Assembly (NCBI RefSeq): GCF_000004195.4
Contig: NC_030677.2
Location: 172,222,519 to 172,286,518, forward strand
Direction of reading: 5' to 3'
Length of the DNA: 64,000 nt
Source of the DNA: Xenopus tropicalis
Taxonomy: Eukaryota; Chordata; Amphibia; Anura; Pipidae
Shown: positions 23,444-35,601 of the stretch, in pieces
How the letters are laid out: the number at the start of each line of letters is the position of its first letter
Numbering within the stretch: the stretch's first letter is position 1
Notes under the pieces: generated by a model
Told to the model about the DNA's origin: nothing
The model's database searches: none
Seen by the model: the letters and a program-made list of their open reading frames with translations, nothing else
Program-made: the position numbers and the translations under genes

Positions 23444-23585
23444 TAAAGCATAATAAAGAAAAGTTATAATCACTGGAAGGTGCCAAGTGGTTTAGCACCC
23501 CTTGCTGATTCTAGTCAAAATAGTTAATATATAGACCCCAGGTCTTTCTCCTCCTCTTTCAAAAACAGTATGGTACTTTCCTTCT

Positions 23586-23718
23586 TAGCACAGTGCTGCC
23601 ACACTCCTCCCAATGCCCCAGCATCCTTTGCAGTTGTGCAACACAGAAAGGGCATAAAGGTGCCCAAGGTGCCATAAAGGATGCTGGAGTACCAGGAGAG
23701 TATGGTGGCACAGTGCTA
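23586..23718. repeat. 133-base foldback element
   Basis: tagcacagtgctgccacact at the left mirrors agtatggtggcacagtgcta at the right, and ccagcatcctttgca mirrors aaaggatgctgg. The arms are about 55 bases with mismatches around a short centre. It could be a MITE or a hairpin precursor. Confidence 0.75.
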
Positions 23719-25440
23719 AAAAGAGAAGTACCCCAGGATGGTGCATTTTTGAAAGAAGAGGAGCACAGGTATACAGTATAAGAATGTAAAATCGCTCAGG
23801 GTGTTTTTGTAAGCATTTTTGCAATTTACTTTAATTAATTTTTTGTCTCTTTCAAGACTGTTATAAGTTTTGTGCCAAGTGCTCCACCTACTGGTCAGTT
23901 TTTGACTCTATAGTTGGAGATGTATGTTTAGAAGAGACATCTCTAATCTCTATACATCTCTCTGTTTAACTTCTCAACGTACTGTATATTGGTCATTTGC
24001 AAATCCCCAGGCAGTGTTCAAGAAAAGGCAGCAATCAGCCATTTTGCAAATAGCCACAGGCCTCTGAGCTCCTCTTTGGAGCACATAGATGTGTGGACTG
24101 TGCCTGCCTGCGTTAGGTGTGAGGAGAGGGTGGGGGGAGGATTTTGCACAGAGGTTGTTAGAAAAGCAAGTTTACATTCATTTTTTTAAGTTTTAAATAG
24201 CATATAGTTTCTAAGTAAACTTCTAAGTAAAAACTGTATTTGCATTGAGTTTCCCTTTAAAAGAAGACTAGCAGATATACTGTACTGTCCCAGTCACAGT
24301 TCAGTAGGAATATGATATGGTTCAGTGTGCTTGCAGGTGTAATAAAATATGGCTTAGGCCATTCCTAAGTCATGATTGACACATGTTTTGACAGGTAAAT
24401 GGCTTCTTAAACTTATCTAATTTCTTTTATTGTTTTCCACCTTCTCTTTACCAGTTTTATCTTCACGAAGGGTTCAGTTACATAGAAGGTATTATGAGAT
24501 TTGTTTTTTTTCGTACTAAGGTCATTATCCCACTGCTTGGATCACCATAGATACAGAAGCCTCATGGGAATTAGTTAATGTCGTGGCCATAGGCCACTGC
24601 TATCAGTTGCCTTGTTATACACTCTCACCCTCACCTCTGTTACACTTGTGTTAATTATGTTTGGGACAGCCAATCCCTGCAAGAGTCATATTAGCACCTT
24701 AACAATGTCACTGGTATTTATTACAACTGGTGATCAGGTCCTTAGGGTGTAAGGGAAGGTAAAGGAAGATTAATGCAGTACTGCCTACTGTATATGAGGT
24801 CTCCCCTGTCTTGTAACAACGACTTAGCTTTTCTGAATAATTTATTCATTTGGGAAGGGAAAATCAGTTTATATGCTGTAGTATTACTGTAGTAGTGCTG
24901 TCCTTTTATTATTATTTTACTTACAAGCCTAGAGCTTTGCCTTAGTTTGTGATTATTTCTCCTTAAACAGGAACAAGAGTCCATAATTTTCTGCGTGTAC
25001 AGAACATTCTTTCTCAATGTATTTGCATGTGGGGTGGCCTATAGCTTGCCTATCCCTGTTTAGACTGGGTCACAGTGATACTAAAAGAAATCCAGGTGGG
25101 CGCCAGGCCCACAGAGATGTGCTGCCAACCTCAGCAGAGTTGGTTATAGAAAGATGAAATATTGGCAGGAGCAAAGGGAGGAGAAAATTTAAGAAAATGC
25201 AGCAGGAGGGGGAGGGGCATTGGTAGATGGGGGGTTGTAAAATAAAATTTTAAATACAATTTGTGATTTGTGGAAAAGTTTGCAGTTGTTATAATTCAGA
25301 ATACAGGGCTGCCTCCGGGGGGGGGGGGGCATGTAGGCATTTCTGTACAGAAACAGATGCAATTTATTATGAGATTATACCTCTGTGGTTTATAGTGCTA
25401 GAAAGTTGTAGGCATCCTTCCTCCCATCCCCTATCTTTGC
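23719..25440. other. Intergenic tract with a short repeat trace
   Basis: gtgctccacctactggtcag...gttggagatgta at about 23,878-23,925 recurs as gtgccacctgttggtcag...gttggagaggta at 47,188-47,227, so a dispersed repeat is present. A G13 run is at 25317-25329. Nothing else recognised. Confidence 0.45.
25317..25329 (+). repeat. Poly(G) run
   Basis: 13 consecutive G. Confidence 0.95.
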
Positions 25441-25544
25441 TCTAACTAATGTGTCATTCAGATGCTCGAGTTAGGGGCTGCTGGCGGACTGCAGGGAACC
25501 ATGTACTTGGGCTACTGCTACATGTGGGTGATTCTTGACCTGCG

Positions 25545-25740
25545 GATAAACACAGGCTGAGAATCCGTCCCTACACTCCTAAAAGCTTCTTTATATGCTT
25601 GCACCCGGAGCCACTGCATCGGCCAAGGTGCAGGCGCACAAAGGGGAATTTGGCTCGAGTATGCAGGTCATTCACTGTGCCCAGAATGGACGCAATGGCT
25701 CCAGGTGCAGACAGCATTTATACACAGGCTGACATTCGCC
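25545..25740. repeat. Interspersed repeat with inverted acacaggctga ends
   Basis: It begins aacacaggctgagaatccgt, and acacaggctgac recurs at 25,721-25,732. It shares its left part with 14,800-14,935. Family not named. Confidence 0.55.
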
Positions 25741-25759
25741 TATGTATGGCAATACTTAT

Positions 25760-27160
25760 TCCTGTGATGTATTCCTGCTCCCATCATGTAAATGATTTCT
25801 TTTGGTTGGGTTAACTAACCTGCTGCAGCTGTACCACCATTAAGATTATCACCATAGTCTTTAAGCTAAATAGTGTCTGCATGGGGAGTACTACTGCTCA
25901 GTACAAACCATGCCATATTTATATTCATTTTATTTCTTCTTTTCAGATACTTTCTTCATCTTAAAAACATGCCTAGTGATATATGAGCAGCTAAACCAGG
26001 CTAAATATTCCCAAACTAGATCAAATATCTTTGGTAAACTATATCTTTGAATGCTAAGTTTCCTGGTTCAGGTTCAAGTGCTATCTAGGCTATTGCTTAA
26101 ATACAGCCCACTATTTAATTTTTAAAACCCTGCCAATCTGTTCACATTGAATATTGTGAAGGTGGAATATATCATACAGTTGTCCCAGTATATAAAACGT
26201 GTTACTTGCTTGTCTAAATTACTTAAATTCCTAAGTATTTACTATGCTAATGTCCACCCTTTCTCATTTTCTCTGCCAGCGAGAATCACCCCCCCCCCCC
26301 CCCGAATTTACTGCAAAAACATACAAGCAGGATAACTGACATCTGATGAAATTGACTGTAGTGCATGAGTGTTGTGGAGATGTGATAGGGAACTTAGATT
26401 ATTGGCTCCTCTGTGTACACATCAGTGTTTTATAAATTAAGGATAAAATAATAAAAATACATATATTTTGTTTATGTATGTTAAAAATTTACTTTGGGCT
26501 AATTCTTGCTTATATAGATTACAGAACTATGGAAATTGGTTATTAAAGGTTAATATGGGAATTATAGTACTTTATATAATTGTATCATGTATAAAATTGG
26601 TTCAAAGATAATCCCCCAAACCGTGGGAAGATTGCAAACTGTTCAATTATCTGGAATCCTGAAGAATAGAGGCCCTGAAGGAATTTGGGTCTATTAACCT
26701 GGAATACCTGATCCTATTAACCCTGAAATATTGAGGTTACAGTTACAAACCTGTGCATGCTCCCTAATGACCTTTATGCTTCCAGTTTATGTACTTTTCA
26801 TGGCCCAGTTATCATATTGTTTGCTCTGACATAAGTTAGACTGGCTATTCAAATAAGTTCATGTGAAAAATATATATTGTATCATATCTCTAATTTGTTT
26901 CCTAACAGTTGATAGAATGTATATATATATATGTGTATAGGGATTTATCTACTGCTAGCTATAGAAAGACATTTTTTGTATTATTTATGGAGGTTTTTAT
27001 TGTTTTATTGTTTGTTTAAAAGGTTTGCTTATTTTATTGTATTGTTTATGCCTTTTGCCTCTAGTTGTTTTTATAATGATTATGGTATGCTGTGTTGTGT
27101 CTCTTTTAGCTACATTGACTATTGTGTCCTATCATTTTTTAATGCATTCAGTTTGGTGAT
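25760..27160. other. Intergenic tract, nothing recognised
   Basis: AT-rich, with a C15 run at 26289-26303. No domain or terminal-repeat pair seen. Confidence 0.4.
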
Positions 27161-27164
27161 ATAA

Positions 27165-27250
27165 GCTGCTATGTCTACGACAGGGGATTTTCTGGAGTTT
27201 AGTAGCCATGAAAAAGTAGTTGCTACTAGTAGCTCAGTGTGTCTTCACCC
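27165..27250. repeat. Fragment of Harbinger-like MITE family D
   Basis: ggggattttctggagtttag, agttgctactagtagctcag and tgtgtcttcaccc match the right half (inverted) of the element at 46873-47067. It ends exactly at the TAA before the C1 element. Confidence 0.65.
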
Positions 27251-27253
27251 TAA

Positions 27254-27581
27254 GGGCTCTGGCACAAGGGGAGATTAGTCGCCGCGACAAAACTCCCTGT
27301 TCGCGGGCGACTAACCTCCCCGAGTTGCCTTCACCTGCCATCCCACCGGCGAAAATGTAAGTCGCCGGTGGGATGGCACACGCGGCGGCGCAATTTCGCC
27401 GAAAAAGCCTTGCGAGGCAACTTCGGCGATTTGCGTGAAATCGCACCGCCGCGTGTGCCATCCCACCAGCGACTTACATTTTCGCCGGTGGGATGGCAGG
27501 TGAAGGCAACTCGGGGAGGTTAGTCGCCCGCGAACAGGGAGTTTTGTCGCGGGCGACTAATCTCCCCGTGTGCCAGAGCCC
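27254..27581. mobile_element. Near-perfect palindromic Harbinger-like MITE (family C1)
   Basis: 328 bases flanked by TAA at 27251-27253 and 27582-27584. Both ends read gggctctggcaca..., and the two arms of about 145 bases mirror almost base for base around about 27417. The 3-base TAA/TTA duplication suggests PIF/Harbinger mobility. It is very GC-rich and non-coding. Confidence 0.92.
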
Positions 27582-27735
27582 TAAAAGAGAAAGGAATCCA
27601 AGGTATAGACTCTTTGGACATCACTTACTGGAGGTATGAAGAAGGGCCTAGGGCAGGAGACACAGTAGGAGCAAGATTCTTCAAGGTAGGACTGGCTATA
27701 ATGAGGGCAATATACTTTAATAGACATCCTCCAGT

Positions 27736-28246
27736 TTAAAGGACAATGAAAGGTTAATATAAATTAAAAGTAAGTCTAAAGGCATTCTTTTTAAGTACTT
27801 ACTGCATATCTAAATTCCCAGATCCCTGCTTGCTTCTCTGAGATATGGTGCTGGCAGCCTACAGCAGTGTGAAGCCTACAGTGACATCACTGAAATCTCT
27901 CTCCCCTTCCTGTAGGTGCCAGCGGCAGCCTTCCTATTCTCTGAGCATGTGTGTAACTTGATCCTGTCTCCTGTTCTGAGCTACACATGCCCACCAGCCA
28001 ATCAGAAGCGGATCTGGCAGAGGGGAGGGGGGGGGGAGGGAATGAAACACATGTGCAGTATGAAGCAAGGAGGGAAAGGAAGGGAGAATACCTTTTTAGA
28101 GATGGCTGCCTGTTCTAGAAAATGTGAAGTAAGTGTGACTGAGTAAATATTTGATTAGGTGAGCCAAAAGTGTGGCGTTTTTACTAAACAATAGGAGGAC
28201 TATTGGGCAGTATGCTTTTTACATTTTGACTTGCATTCTCCTTTAA
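27736..28246. mobile_element. Kolobok/T2-like MITE, TTAA-flanked
   Basis: TTTAAAGGACAATGAAAGG at the left, GCATTCTCCTTTAA at the right, TTAA at 27736-27739 and 28243-28246. It is 511 bases. A G-rich stretch (28021-28046) lies inside. Confidence 0.82.
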
Positions 28247-29090
28247 GGACTCAAGCTGTTATGCTTAGAGATAAAGAGATCCTACGAGGAGCACCATTAG
28301 AGGGCCTGATAGTCTGGGGCTGCATTTCAGTTAAATTAGTACTACTGCTGGTTGTAACTACTATTTCAGGGAAGAGAAAAAAAAATGAGTGAATGTGCTA
28401 TGTACCACCAGGAGGTAAACTCTAATCTAATGAAATACGCTGTTGAAAGAGTATGTTGTGAAGTTTTAGCAATAAAGCAATAGATAAATAGCATTACAAA
28501 ATGCAGGCCTAATTGATTCAATTTTAGTCAAATACAGATGCACATTTCATCTTTTTTGTTTCTTTAGCCATCACTAATTAATCATCTAAAGACATATAAT
28601 GCTTGTATTCATCAATATAAGACCCTTATTTTGTTAAATTTTTCATAATTATCTGGTGTAAATGGGCAGTTTTTGAATTACATCCATTTTCTATCAAATT
28701 ATTTCTTACCACTTCATATACGTGTCTGCACAACCATGAAACATAATGTTCAATTCTAAACATAAAGTAACAAAAAAAAAGAGAACAAAGTGATGTGTTC
28801 CTGATACAAAGCCTCAAGGTCTTTTCTTACGCATCCCTCAGTCTTTCAGTTTAATACATTTCCTTGAACTTATTTTTTTCTGCTGTTTGCTATAATACAG
28901 TTGAAAACATATGTATAATATTGCACTTTTACTACCCGGTACCTTGCTATGATATGCAGTAAAACATACAGTAATTGTGGTTTTCGAGGCTAAAATATTA
29001 AGGGTTAGGATGGAAATTTCTCCTCCTCTTTTTGCTCGTACAAATAAGGGCATTTGTCACCTCTCCCCCTTATTATCTGGGCTCTATAAC
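28247..29090. other. Intergenic low-repeat tract
   Basis: AT-rich, no repeats recognised. The part 28,480-28,640 has homeodomain-like TAAT cores and reads like single-copy noncoding DNA. Confidence 0.35.
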
Positions 29091-29096
29091 CTTTTA

Positions 29097-29210
29097 GGGC
29101 AGGGGTACACAGGGAGATTAGTCGCGCCACAACGAATCTCCCCGCAATGCCATCCCACCGGCAATTTGCCTTGCGAGGAAACTTCAGGCAACTTAGGCAA
29201 ATCGTGTGGA
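29097..29210. repeat. Partial Harbinger-like MITE (C1 relative)
   Basis: agggcaggggtacacagggagattagtcg, then atgccatcccaccggcaa and ccttgcgaggaaact are C1 landmarks. The right half is missing. Confidence 0.65.
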
Positions 29211-29249
29211 TCAGTATATCTATTAAAGATGGGCATTTAACATGTAATA

Positions 29250-30380
29250 ACAATCTTTATGTGTTAAAGATAAGGAAGCAGTGATAAAGTCAAAAACCTA
29301 GGCACAAACAAGTAGCTCATTCACTCTTAAAAACTGTCAGTCCCCCCTCTTTATTATGTAATTATATAAACAGTGAGTACTGAATGAATAATACCCTTAT
29401 ATTTCAAGGCACTCTATACACAAGTAATGGTAAACATTGATTCAACCAATAGACCAGTTTTCTTAATAATATACATATTTACATCAATATAAAAGTATAA
29501 AATATTAGACTAATCACAAGTGTAATTTTTCTATGCTATAAAATGCTAGCATCTTCTTCTTAACAAATAGAGAAGCCTTTTCTGTTTGAAAGACTTGTTT
29601 GGGCTCTTCAGTTGAGATGCATATTGATTTCACTTCACGTCTTTTCACTGGAGAAGATTTAATCTATAAAACTGACCTCAGGCAACAGCGAGGGTATTTA
29701 TACATTGCTAGGACCCATCCAGATTCAAACCCTGAACTATATGATACCCTTGTGGTACATGTCCCTGTTGAGTCACTGGAGGCTTTTGCGGCTCTGCTCA
29801 AAGTAATCCAAATAGGCATTCTGTAAGTCTCCAATCACGTTAAGGTTAGGAGCTAGCAATCTAGCTATTAAAGACCTATATACAGAGGCAGCCAGTATGA
29901 ACAGTAGGCTGACTATCTAGGGGCTAAGGCCCAGAAGAGGGCTTAGGCATGCATTGATAAAGAAGCTCACTTTTTAGCCAATTCTGAAGGCAACTTTTAT
30001 GTCCAATTTCCTCTCATTTCTTTTTCTTCTCTTCAGCTGTTACTAAGCGTAGCAGGACTGTAACACTGTTCAACTTACCCCTTTAGCTCCCGATTTATTT
30101 TTAATTTTATAACTGGCCTCAAAAACTGAGTAGCCTAAATCCTGTTTATCTGTCCTCCTATGAGAATTGAGAAGGGAAAGAAAGTTGGGAGCACATGCTA
30201 TTACAATAGAGAAAATTCTACACTGCATTTAAAAACCATTTGTTGTAAAATCGGGTAAACGCAACAACCCTGTCTGCCAGAGGTAAGCACCTAACAGTCA
30301 AAAGTAGCAGCCCTTAAAAAAATGTATTTATGCCACTGAACATGGGATATTTAGGGCTTAACACCAAACTTTTATCAATC
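29250..30380. other. Intergenic tract with one unexplained open frame
   Basis: An open frame at 29,599-29,826 (+) reads TSRLFTGEDLIYKTD and DTLVVHVPVESLEAF, which I cannot assign to any family. Its first ATG is at 29,617, and no splice or promoter context supports it. On the minus strand the same DNA has a gtataaatacc box near 29,700, so an LTR or other repeat is possible. Confidence 0.3.
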
Positions 30381-30387
30381 CTGCTGT

Positions 30388-30818
30388 TTAAAGGACAAGG
30401 CAACGCAAAATATCATTTTTTGCCTAATAAAAGAAAAAAAAATTCTAAGCAGCTTTGCAATATACATTTATTACAAATCTGTAATGATTTTTGAGTTATT
30501 TGTATATATAATTACTATTAAAAGCAGTGTTTGCCTGTCCTTTTCTATTCTCTGCCCTGGTGGCTATGACTGTTGAAACAATGCAACACAAGGCAGCAGA
30601 CTGACAGACCTGCCTTGCTGGAGGAGACTGACAGTTGCAACATTGTTTAAAAAGTAACAATCAGGAGTTCAATACATGCTGCTTTCAATAGCAATTACAT
30701 TTACAAATAACTTTTAAAGCGCTACAAATTTTTAATTATTTTATATTTGAAAATTGCTTAGAATTATGTTTTCTTTTATTATGCCAAAAATTATTTTTGG
30801 GGTTGACATGCCCTTTAA
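30388..30818. mobile_element. Kolobok/T2-like MITE, TTAA-flanked
   Basis: TTTAAAGGACAAGGCAACGC at the left and ggggttgacatgccctttaa at the right, TTAA at 30388-30391 and 30815-30818. The interior is inverted around the centre (aattctaagcagctttgcaa against aaattgcttagaattatg). Confidence 0.85.
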
Positions 30819-30954
30819 TACAGTCCTTAACCCTTTGGGTTGTCTCACCCATATAGGCTTGGCCACAAGGGTCCAGTGTCTTAATCACCCCAGCCACTGT
30901 CCATGCAGACTGCAAGCAAGTTAAGGTGAGATTTGGGGGGAATGTACTCTCTAA

Positions 30955-31044
30955 GGCTAATGCCACGCCATGCGTATGGCGCGTATTCTCGGCAAGCGTT
31001 TTACGGCTTGCCGAAAATATACACCATACACTGTGGCATTAGCC
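30955..31044. mobile_element. Short Harbinger-like MITE (family C2)
   Basis: 90 bases: ggctaatgccacgcca at the left, gtggcattagcc at the right, with internal cggcaagcgtttt/cggcttgccg. Flanks are TAA and TTA. It shares its ends with the elements at 35602, 38037 and 63435. Confidence 0.75.
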
Positions 31045-31049
31045 TTAGG

Positions 31050-33120
31050 AGCCTCGAAGGCCGTATTAAAGTAATGCTAGGGTTATATTTAGGATGGGCA
31101 CTCCATTTCTGCATTAGGTATCCTTGCAACTGTGGCTGATACACCAATGTGTTTTATGTGTCTTGCTTTAACCTAGGGGAGGCCCTGTGTTAATGTTGGA
31201 CCTCAAAGGGGTGTTTGATCCAAAAATTCAGAAAACCCCTGGTATAGAGTGAAATTTAAGGCTATTGTGTAGAAGGATATAAGGAACATAAGCTGTGCTG
31301 CACGCTATTGACATATGTGAAAATAAATGAAAGAATATCCTTCCATAAAAATAGAGTATATTTTCAATTTATTATTCCCTGGGGCTTAGTTCCCAATAGG
31401 TTTCAGCTGCATGGAACACTAATATTTATTGTTGTCTTTTAAATTGCTTTGTTGCTTACAACCAATATATGTATAGATGACAATCCAAATTTATTTCAGA
31501 ATCACAGTGCAACGTGGGATATAAAAGAGAGGTTTTAAAAATATGTCAATAATGTATTTTTTTTTTTATAACCCAAATGTTAGATCAGCTAAATAATTAG
31601 GAAATAAACACTCATATTTGCAAGTGACTCTTGTAATCCATCAAACGTGTGCAAAGAGGTAAGGAGCTAATTGAATGTATTTTAGGGTATTAATCACAAA
31701 AAGGTTTCATGAGTAATTTTCTAATTACATACTTCAGAGGCCAGGTTATTGATGTACTCACCCGTAACAGCTTGTTGGTACAATACTTTGTTTATAAGTT
31801 AAATCGATAGAGACACACTTGCTGTCAGATTATGTTATTAAAGACACATATAGTGCAGTCCCTGCAGATTTGGTCCAAAGTAAATTGTTTGTTTTTATCT
31901 TTCAGTTTTTGCCTGTACAAATGAAATACCTACAGTATGTATGACTGGAATGTTCTTTTTTTGCCTTACTAAATCACTACAATAAAAAAATTAAATGTAC
32001 ATTTTCGTTTAGCTAAATTAGAATGTGCTTTACTTCTCAAACACTATAGTAAAGTGTGGTAGGTTGTGGTCTAATTGGACCTATGGGCCAATAATAGATG
32101 GATATGTAAATACCAACTATAAACATGGGTCTTTGCCCAGTAAGGAATGGAAGGAATAAGGAAATGGTAGGGTTTATGGGGCTGTGTCTTACTGCCTAAT
32201 CTTCAGGGTGACTTGGAGGTAACCTGGGCAGACGACTAAGGGTATAACTGTACTGGTCCCTGCAATTCCCTGAGTACTCCAAAGTAACATTAATAAATGT
32301 AACAGGGACATCAAGTTTTATCTGCTACTTTGTTCAGTATCATGAATCTTTACTAGTTATACATGTACCCTATTAGCAGAGCTGTATATCTTTTGCATTC
32401 ATTTTGTGAGTTCCTCACACTGTTGTTAGCTCGTTCACTAGAACCACGCTTGGCTGAATTCAAGGTTCATTCTCGAAACCCCACGATTATCGCTTGGAGA
32501 TAGATAGATCCAGCCTCTCCAGTTCATAAATGTTAAATTTTTTCCACTTTGCTCCCATTACCAATACGCCCAGTGTCTTTCAGATTATAAAAAGTACACT
32601 AATCCCACATAGGTACATACTGTACATTGTTTAGAAAATCATACTGAGCATACTGTACCTTTAAGTTCAGAAGTATATAGAAAATATTTACATTTTATCC
32701 TTACATTAAATAGCTTAGTTCAAAATTAGACAGAGGCACTGGAAAATTTGCCTTGCGGCATGGGTTAATTTGTTCTACCACAACAGAGAGGTATAATTGA
32801 GGGATGACACCTCAGGAGGGGGTACCTGATATGCTGTCAGTCAACTCTACTGTGAGCCTGTAACGTTTGGCAGTTAGGTCCATGCCAGCCTGTGTGGTAG
32901 ATTCCATATGGCTGGCTATTATTAAAGTCATATGGACTGACTTTTGCAGAAATAGGAAGCAAATTTTTTTTTTGCATGTGTGACTACAAATTTTCTCTAA
33001 AAGACAAATCGTTAGCTTTGTCAATGAAAAGATCCGACCTTTTATTCCTTAGTGCAATGTTTTGTATTCAATATGGAGTAAGCCAGAGTTCAATGAATTG
33101 AACAGCAGGAAAATACAAAT
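31050..33120. other. Intergenic tract, nothing recognised
   Basis: AT-rich sequence without paired terminal repeats, tandem arrays or recognisable protein fragments. Confidence 0.4.
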
Positions 33121-33129
33121 AAAATGTAT

Positions 33130-33430
33130 TTTACCACATTTTACATCTGGCTGACACTTTAGAGTATGCTTTCACAGAGCACTGAGAAGAGACTGAATTG
33201 GATCTTGCTCTTATGTTATCTAATTGCTTTGTTAGTGACTTGGTATCGCCATGGAAATAACTCTTTCTGCTCCCCAAATATTTTCATTCAAACATACAGA
33301 ACACACATTCAAGGAGCATGCATGTGGGCAGAGTCATTCAATTAAGTTCATTTCATATTCATGATTTGTTTCAAATGTTTTGTTTATAGAGAAGAACTTA
33401 GTATATAAGGGAACCACAAGCCTCTGATAA
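33130..33430. other. Candidate conserved noncoding element
   Basis: A repeat-free tract with balanced composition and motif-like blocks such as cctaat/attagtgac types, gccatggaaataac and attcaattaagttcatttc. This is a judgement from texture only; no alignment was possible. Confidence 0.25.
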
Positions 33431-33654
33431 TAAATACAGGTTCACTAAACTCTAACATGTTTACTAGAATGTGCTTAGTACTTCAGATATTTCTCTTGGT
33501 ACTGGCTATGTGCAAACATAAGGAATTGCTCCTGCTGCCTGGGACATTGATATGTACTGTACCCTAGAGACGCGGGGTAAGCACCAGTTTTTATATATGG
33601 TTCTCTAAACGTATTTTTATTGTCATAAACCAGTAACCTTGATTCCTTTCTGTT

Positions 33655-34150
33655 AATTTCATTTTTCTTGTTCTCCCCTTCTTTCACCTATCATTCCTCA
33701 TCTCCCCCATTCCTCACACTTTTTGTTCTTATATTTCTCATCTCCCTTTCACTTTTGTTCTCTCCTGCTATGCCTTTCGGTATCCTTCCTGTCCCTATAT
33801 CATCCCTTCCTCCCTCTTTTCCCTTTACACTTGCCCTTGTCCTTTTTCAGCTCCTCTTCTGCTCTACTTCTCTCTTGCCTTCCCTATTTTTATCATGTTT
33901 TCCCATATATTCTTATTACTTTCCCCACTTTCCCCATTTCTTCTGCTGTGTCTTTTACCATTTCATTTTCTCTTCTGCATTCCTGTTTTAACACTCTGAC
34001 CTGCTTACACCTTTCCCCCACCATCATGTTTTCCCTAATTTCTCTATCGTATCATTTCACCATTATTTGTTGTTTTCAGTACTCATTTGCTTTTCTTTTA
34101 TGATCTCCTTTTTTCTCTGTTTCTCCATTGTCCCTTCTGTTCTCCTTCTA
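33655..34150 (+). repeat. 0.5-kb polypyrimidine tract
   Basis: The + strand is overwhelmingly C and T, with only scattered purines. It gives Ser/Phe/Leu/Pro-rich frames of 107-126 codons that are low-complexity artefacts. It may form triplex DNA. Confidence 0.85.
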
Positions 34151-34514
34151 CCATCAATGAAAAATGTAATTTCCACACAGCATAGAATCTATGGTGGTGG
34201 CAGAAAGTACCATCTTGCTGATGACATAAAATTCTTTTTTTAAAATTCTTGGATCCCTGCCATCCTATTCCTGTATCCTATAATCATGTTTACTATCAAC
34301 ACATAGCATGCGAAGTCAAAGAACCCATGGCACTAAAATAGTTAATTATAACAAAGAGCAAATATGTTTGCCTGCATAGAATATCCGCTTTTGACTGCTT
34401 TAGTGCTTACTGAAATATGCAGACACTATATACTGTAATTGAATGGATTTGGAACTTCTAGAGGCTCATCCAGTCACTGCATGTCATTCTGTAAGTGCTA
34501 CAATAGTTATTATT

Positions 34515-34625
34515 TTTATACTTTATTTATATAGTGCTGACATATTTTGCAGCGCCTTTACAGATATTATAATTCATTCACATCAGTTTCTGTCTCAGTG
34601 GAGCTTAGAATCTAAGATGAAAGTG
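34515..34625. repeat. Interspersed repeat with tttatatagtgct module
   Basis: ctttatttatatagtgctga, cagcgcctttacagat, then cagtggagcttagaatctaa. Same type as 17,040. Confidence 0.65.
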
Positions 34626-34629
34626 ATCA

Positions 34630-35598
34630 GTACTCTGAGAAGTAATCTCTGTGGATAAGGGTTGTGGTGTTCTGTGCATAAAACAGAGCTCTACAGCACC
34701 ACAATAATGCTATACAAGTGCACAGGCGGATTAAAGAGCCCTTCTCTCGCTGCCTGTAGACTCAAAACTCTTGCTATAGGACTGGGGACATACTGTATGC
34801 CTAGAGCACCCACAGTTATACAATATATAAAAAACAAACAAAAAAAAAGAGATAAATAACACAAATTTACCTCCATATATGCAGTTTAGAAATGCAACAG
34901 GAAAATGAAAGACATGTAGTTTAAGAATCTGAACTGCACTCACTGGGGCACTGGGACATGGGAAGAACAGGTGATTATAAATCATATAATTTAGTTATTA
35001 CCTCTTCCAAAAACTTTTCTACCATTGATGTCAGGCCTGTAGTTTTCAGGCTTAGACAATTAACAATTCACCAGTCTCTCTGCACCATGCCAGACTAATG
35101 AATCCTGAAAAATTAAGTAGAGAGGTTTGGCAATCACAGCGCTAGGCTTGTTTAATACCCTGGGATGAATACCATCTGGTCCTGAACCCTTGTTTACCTT
35201 TACATTCCCTCCCGAGTGACCCATGCGTCAGTAGTTATATTACTAGAATTGGGTCTAATAAAAAGGAAACCTTAATTAGCTGGCTCCTGAGGTGTGTAGA
35301 CAGATAAAAAATAAGAGTTCCAAATTTCTGCTTTTTCTTGTTTTCATCAACCAACTAAGCCCCCTGTGATAAAAAGGCATAAGAGTAATATTAAATCTTA
35401 CACGCATAAAACTAATAAAGTATTAAAAATAAGAACAAGGGGTCATTCTTGACCCCAAAGGGGCACAAGTGTAAGAGCACTAAAGGGCGCCTGTGAAAGA
35501 GCTCTATGTGCCTGATTGCTGGATGTGTAGAAGTTGATATTATAAGGTACAAACTTATTACCCCTGACTAGGGCGTGCACCTTGTCTATTACCTTCTC
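34630..35598. other. Intergenic tract, nothing recognised
   Basis: No element borders or protein fragments identified. Confidence 0.4.
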
Positions 35599-35601
35599 TT
35601 A

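Noticed and set aside
22864..23498. Three overlapping open frames of 182-193 codons on the minus strand
   Set aside because: All derive from a tandem repeat whose unit has no stops; no coding signature.
33668..34103. Ser/Phe/Leu-rich frames of 107-126 codons resembling membrane proteins
   Set aside because: Low-complexity translation of a polypyrimidine tract.
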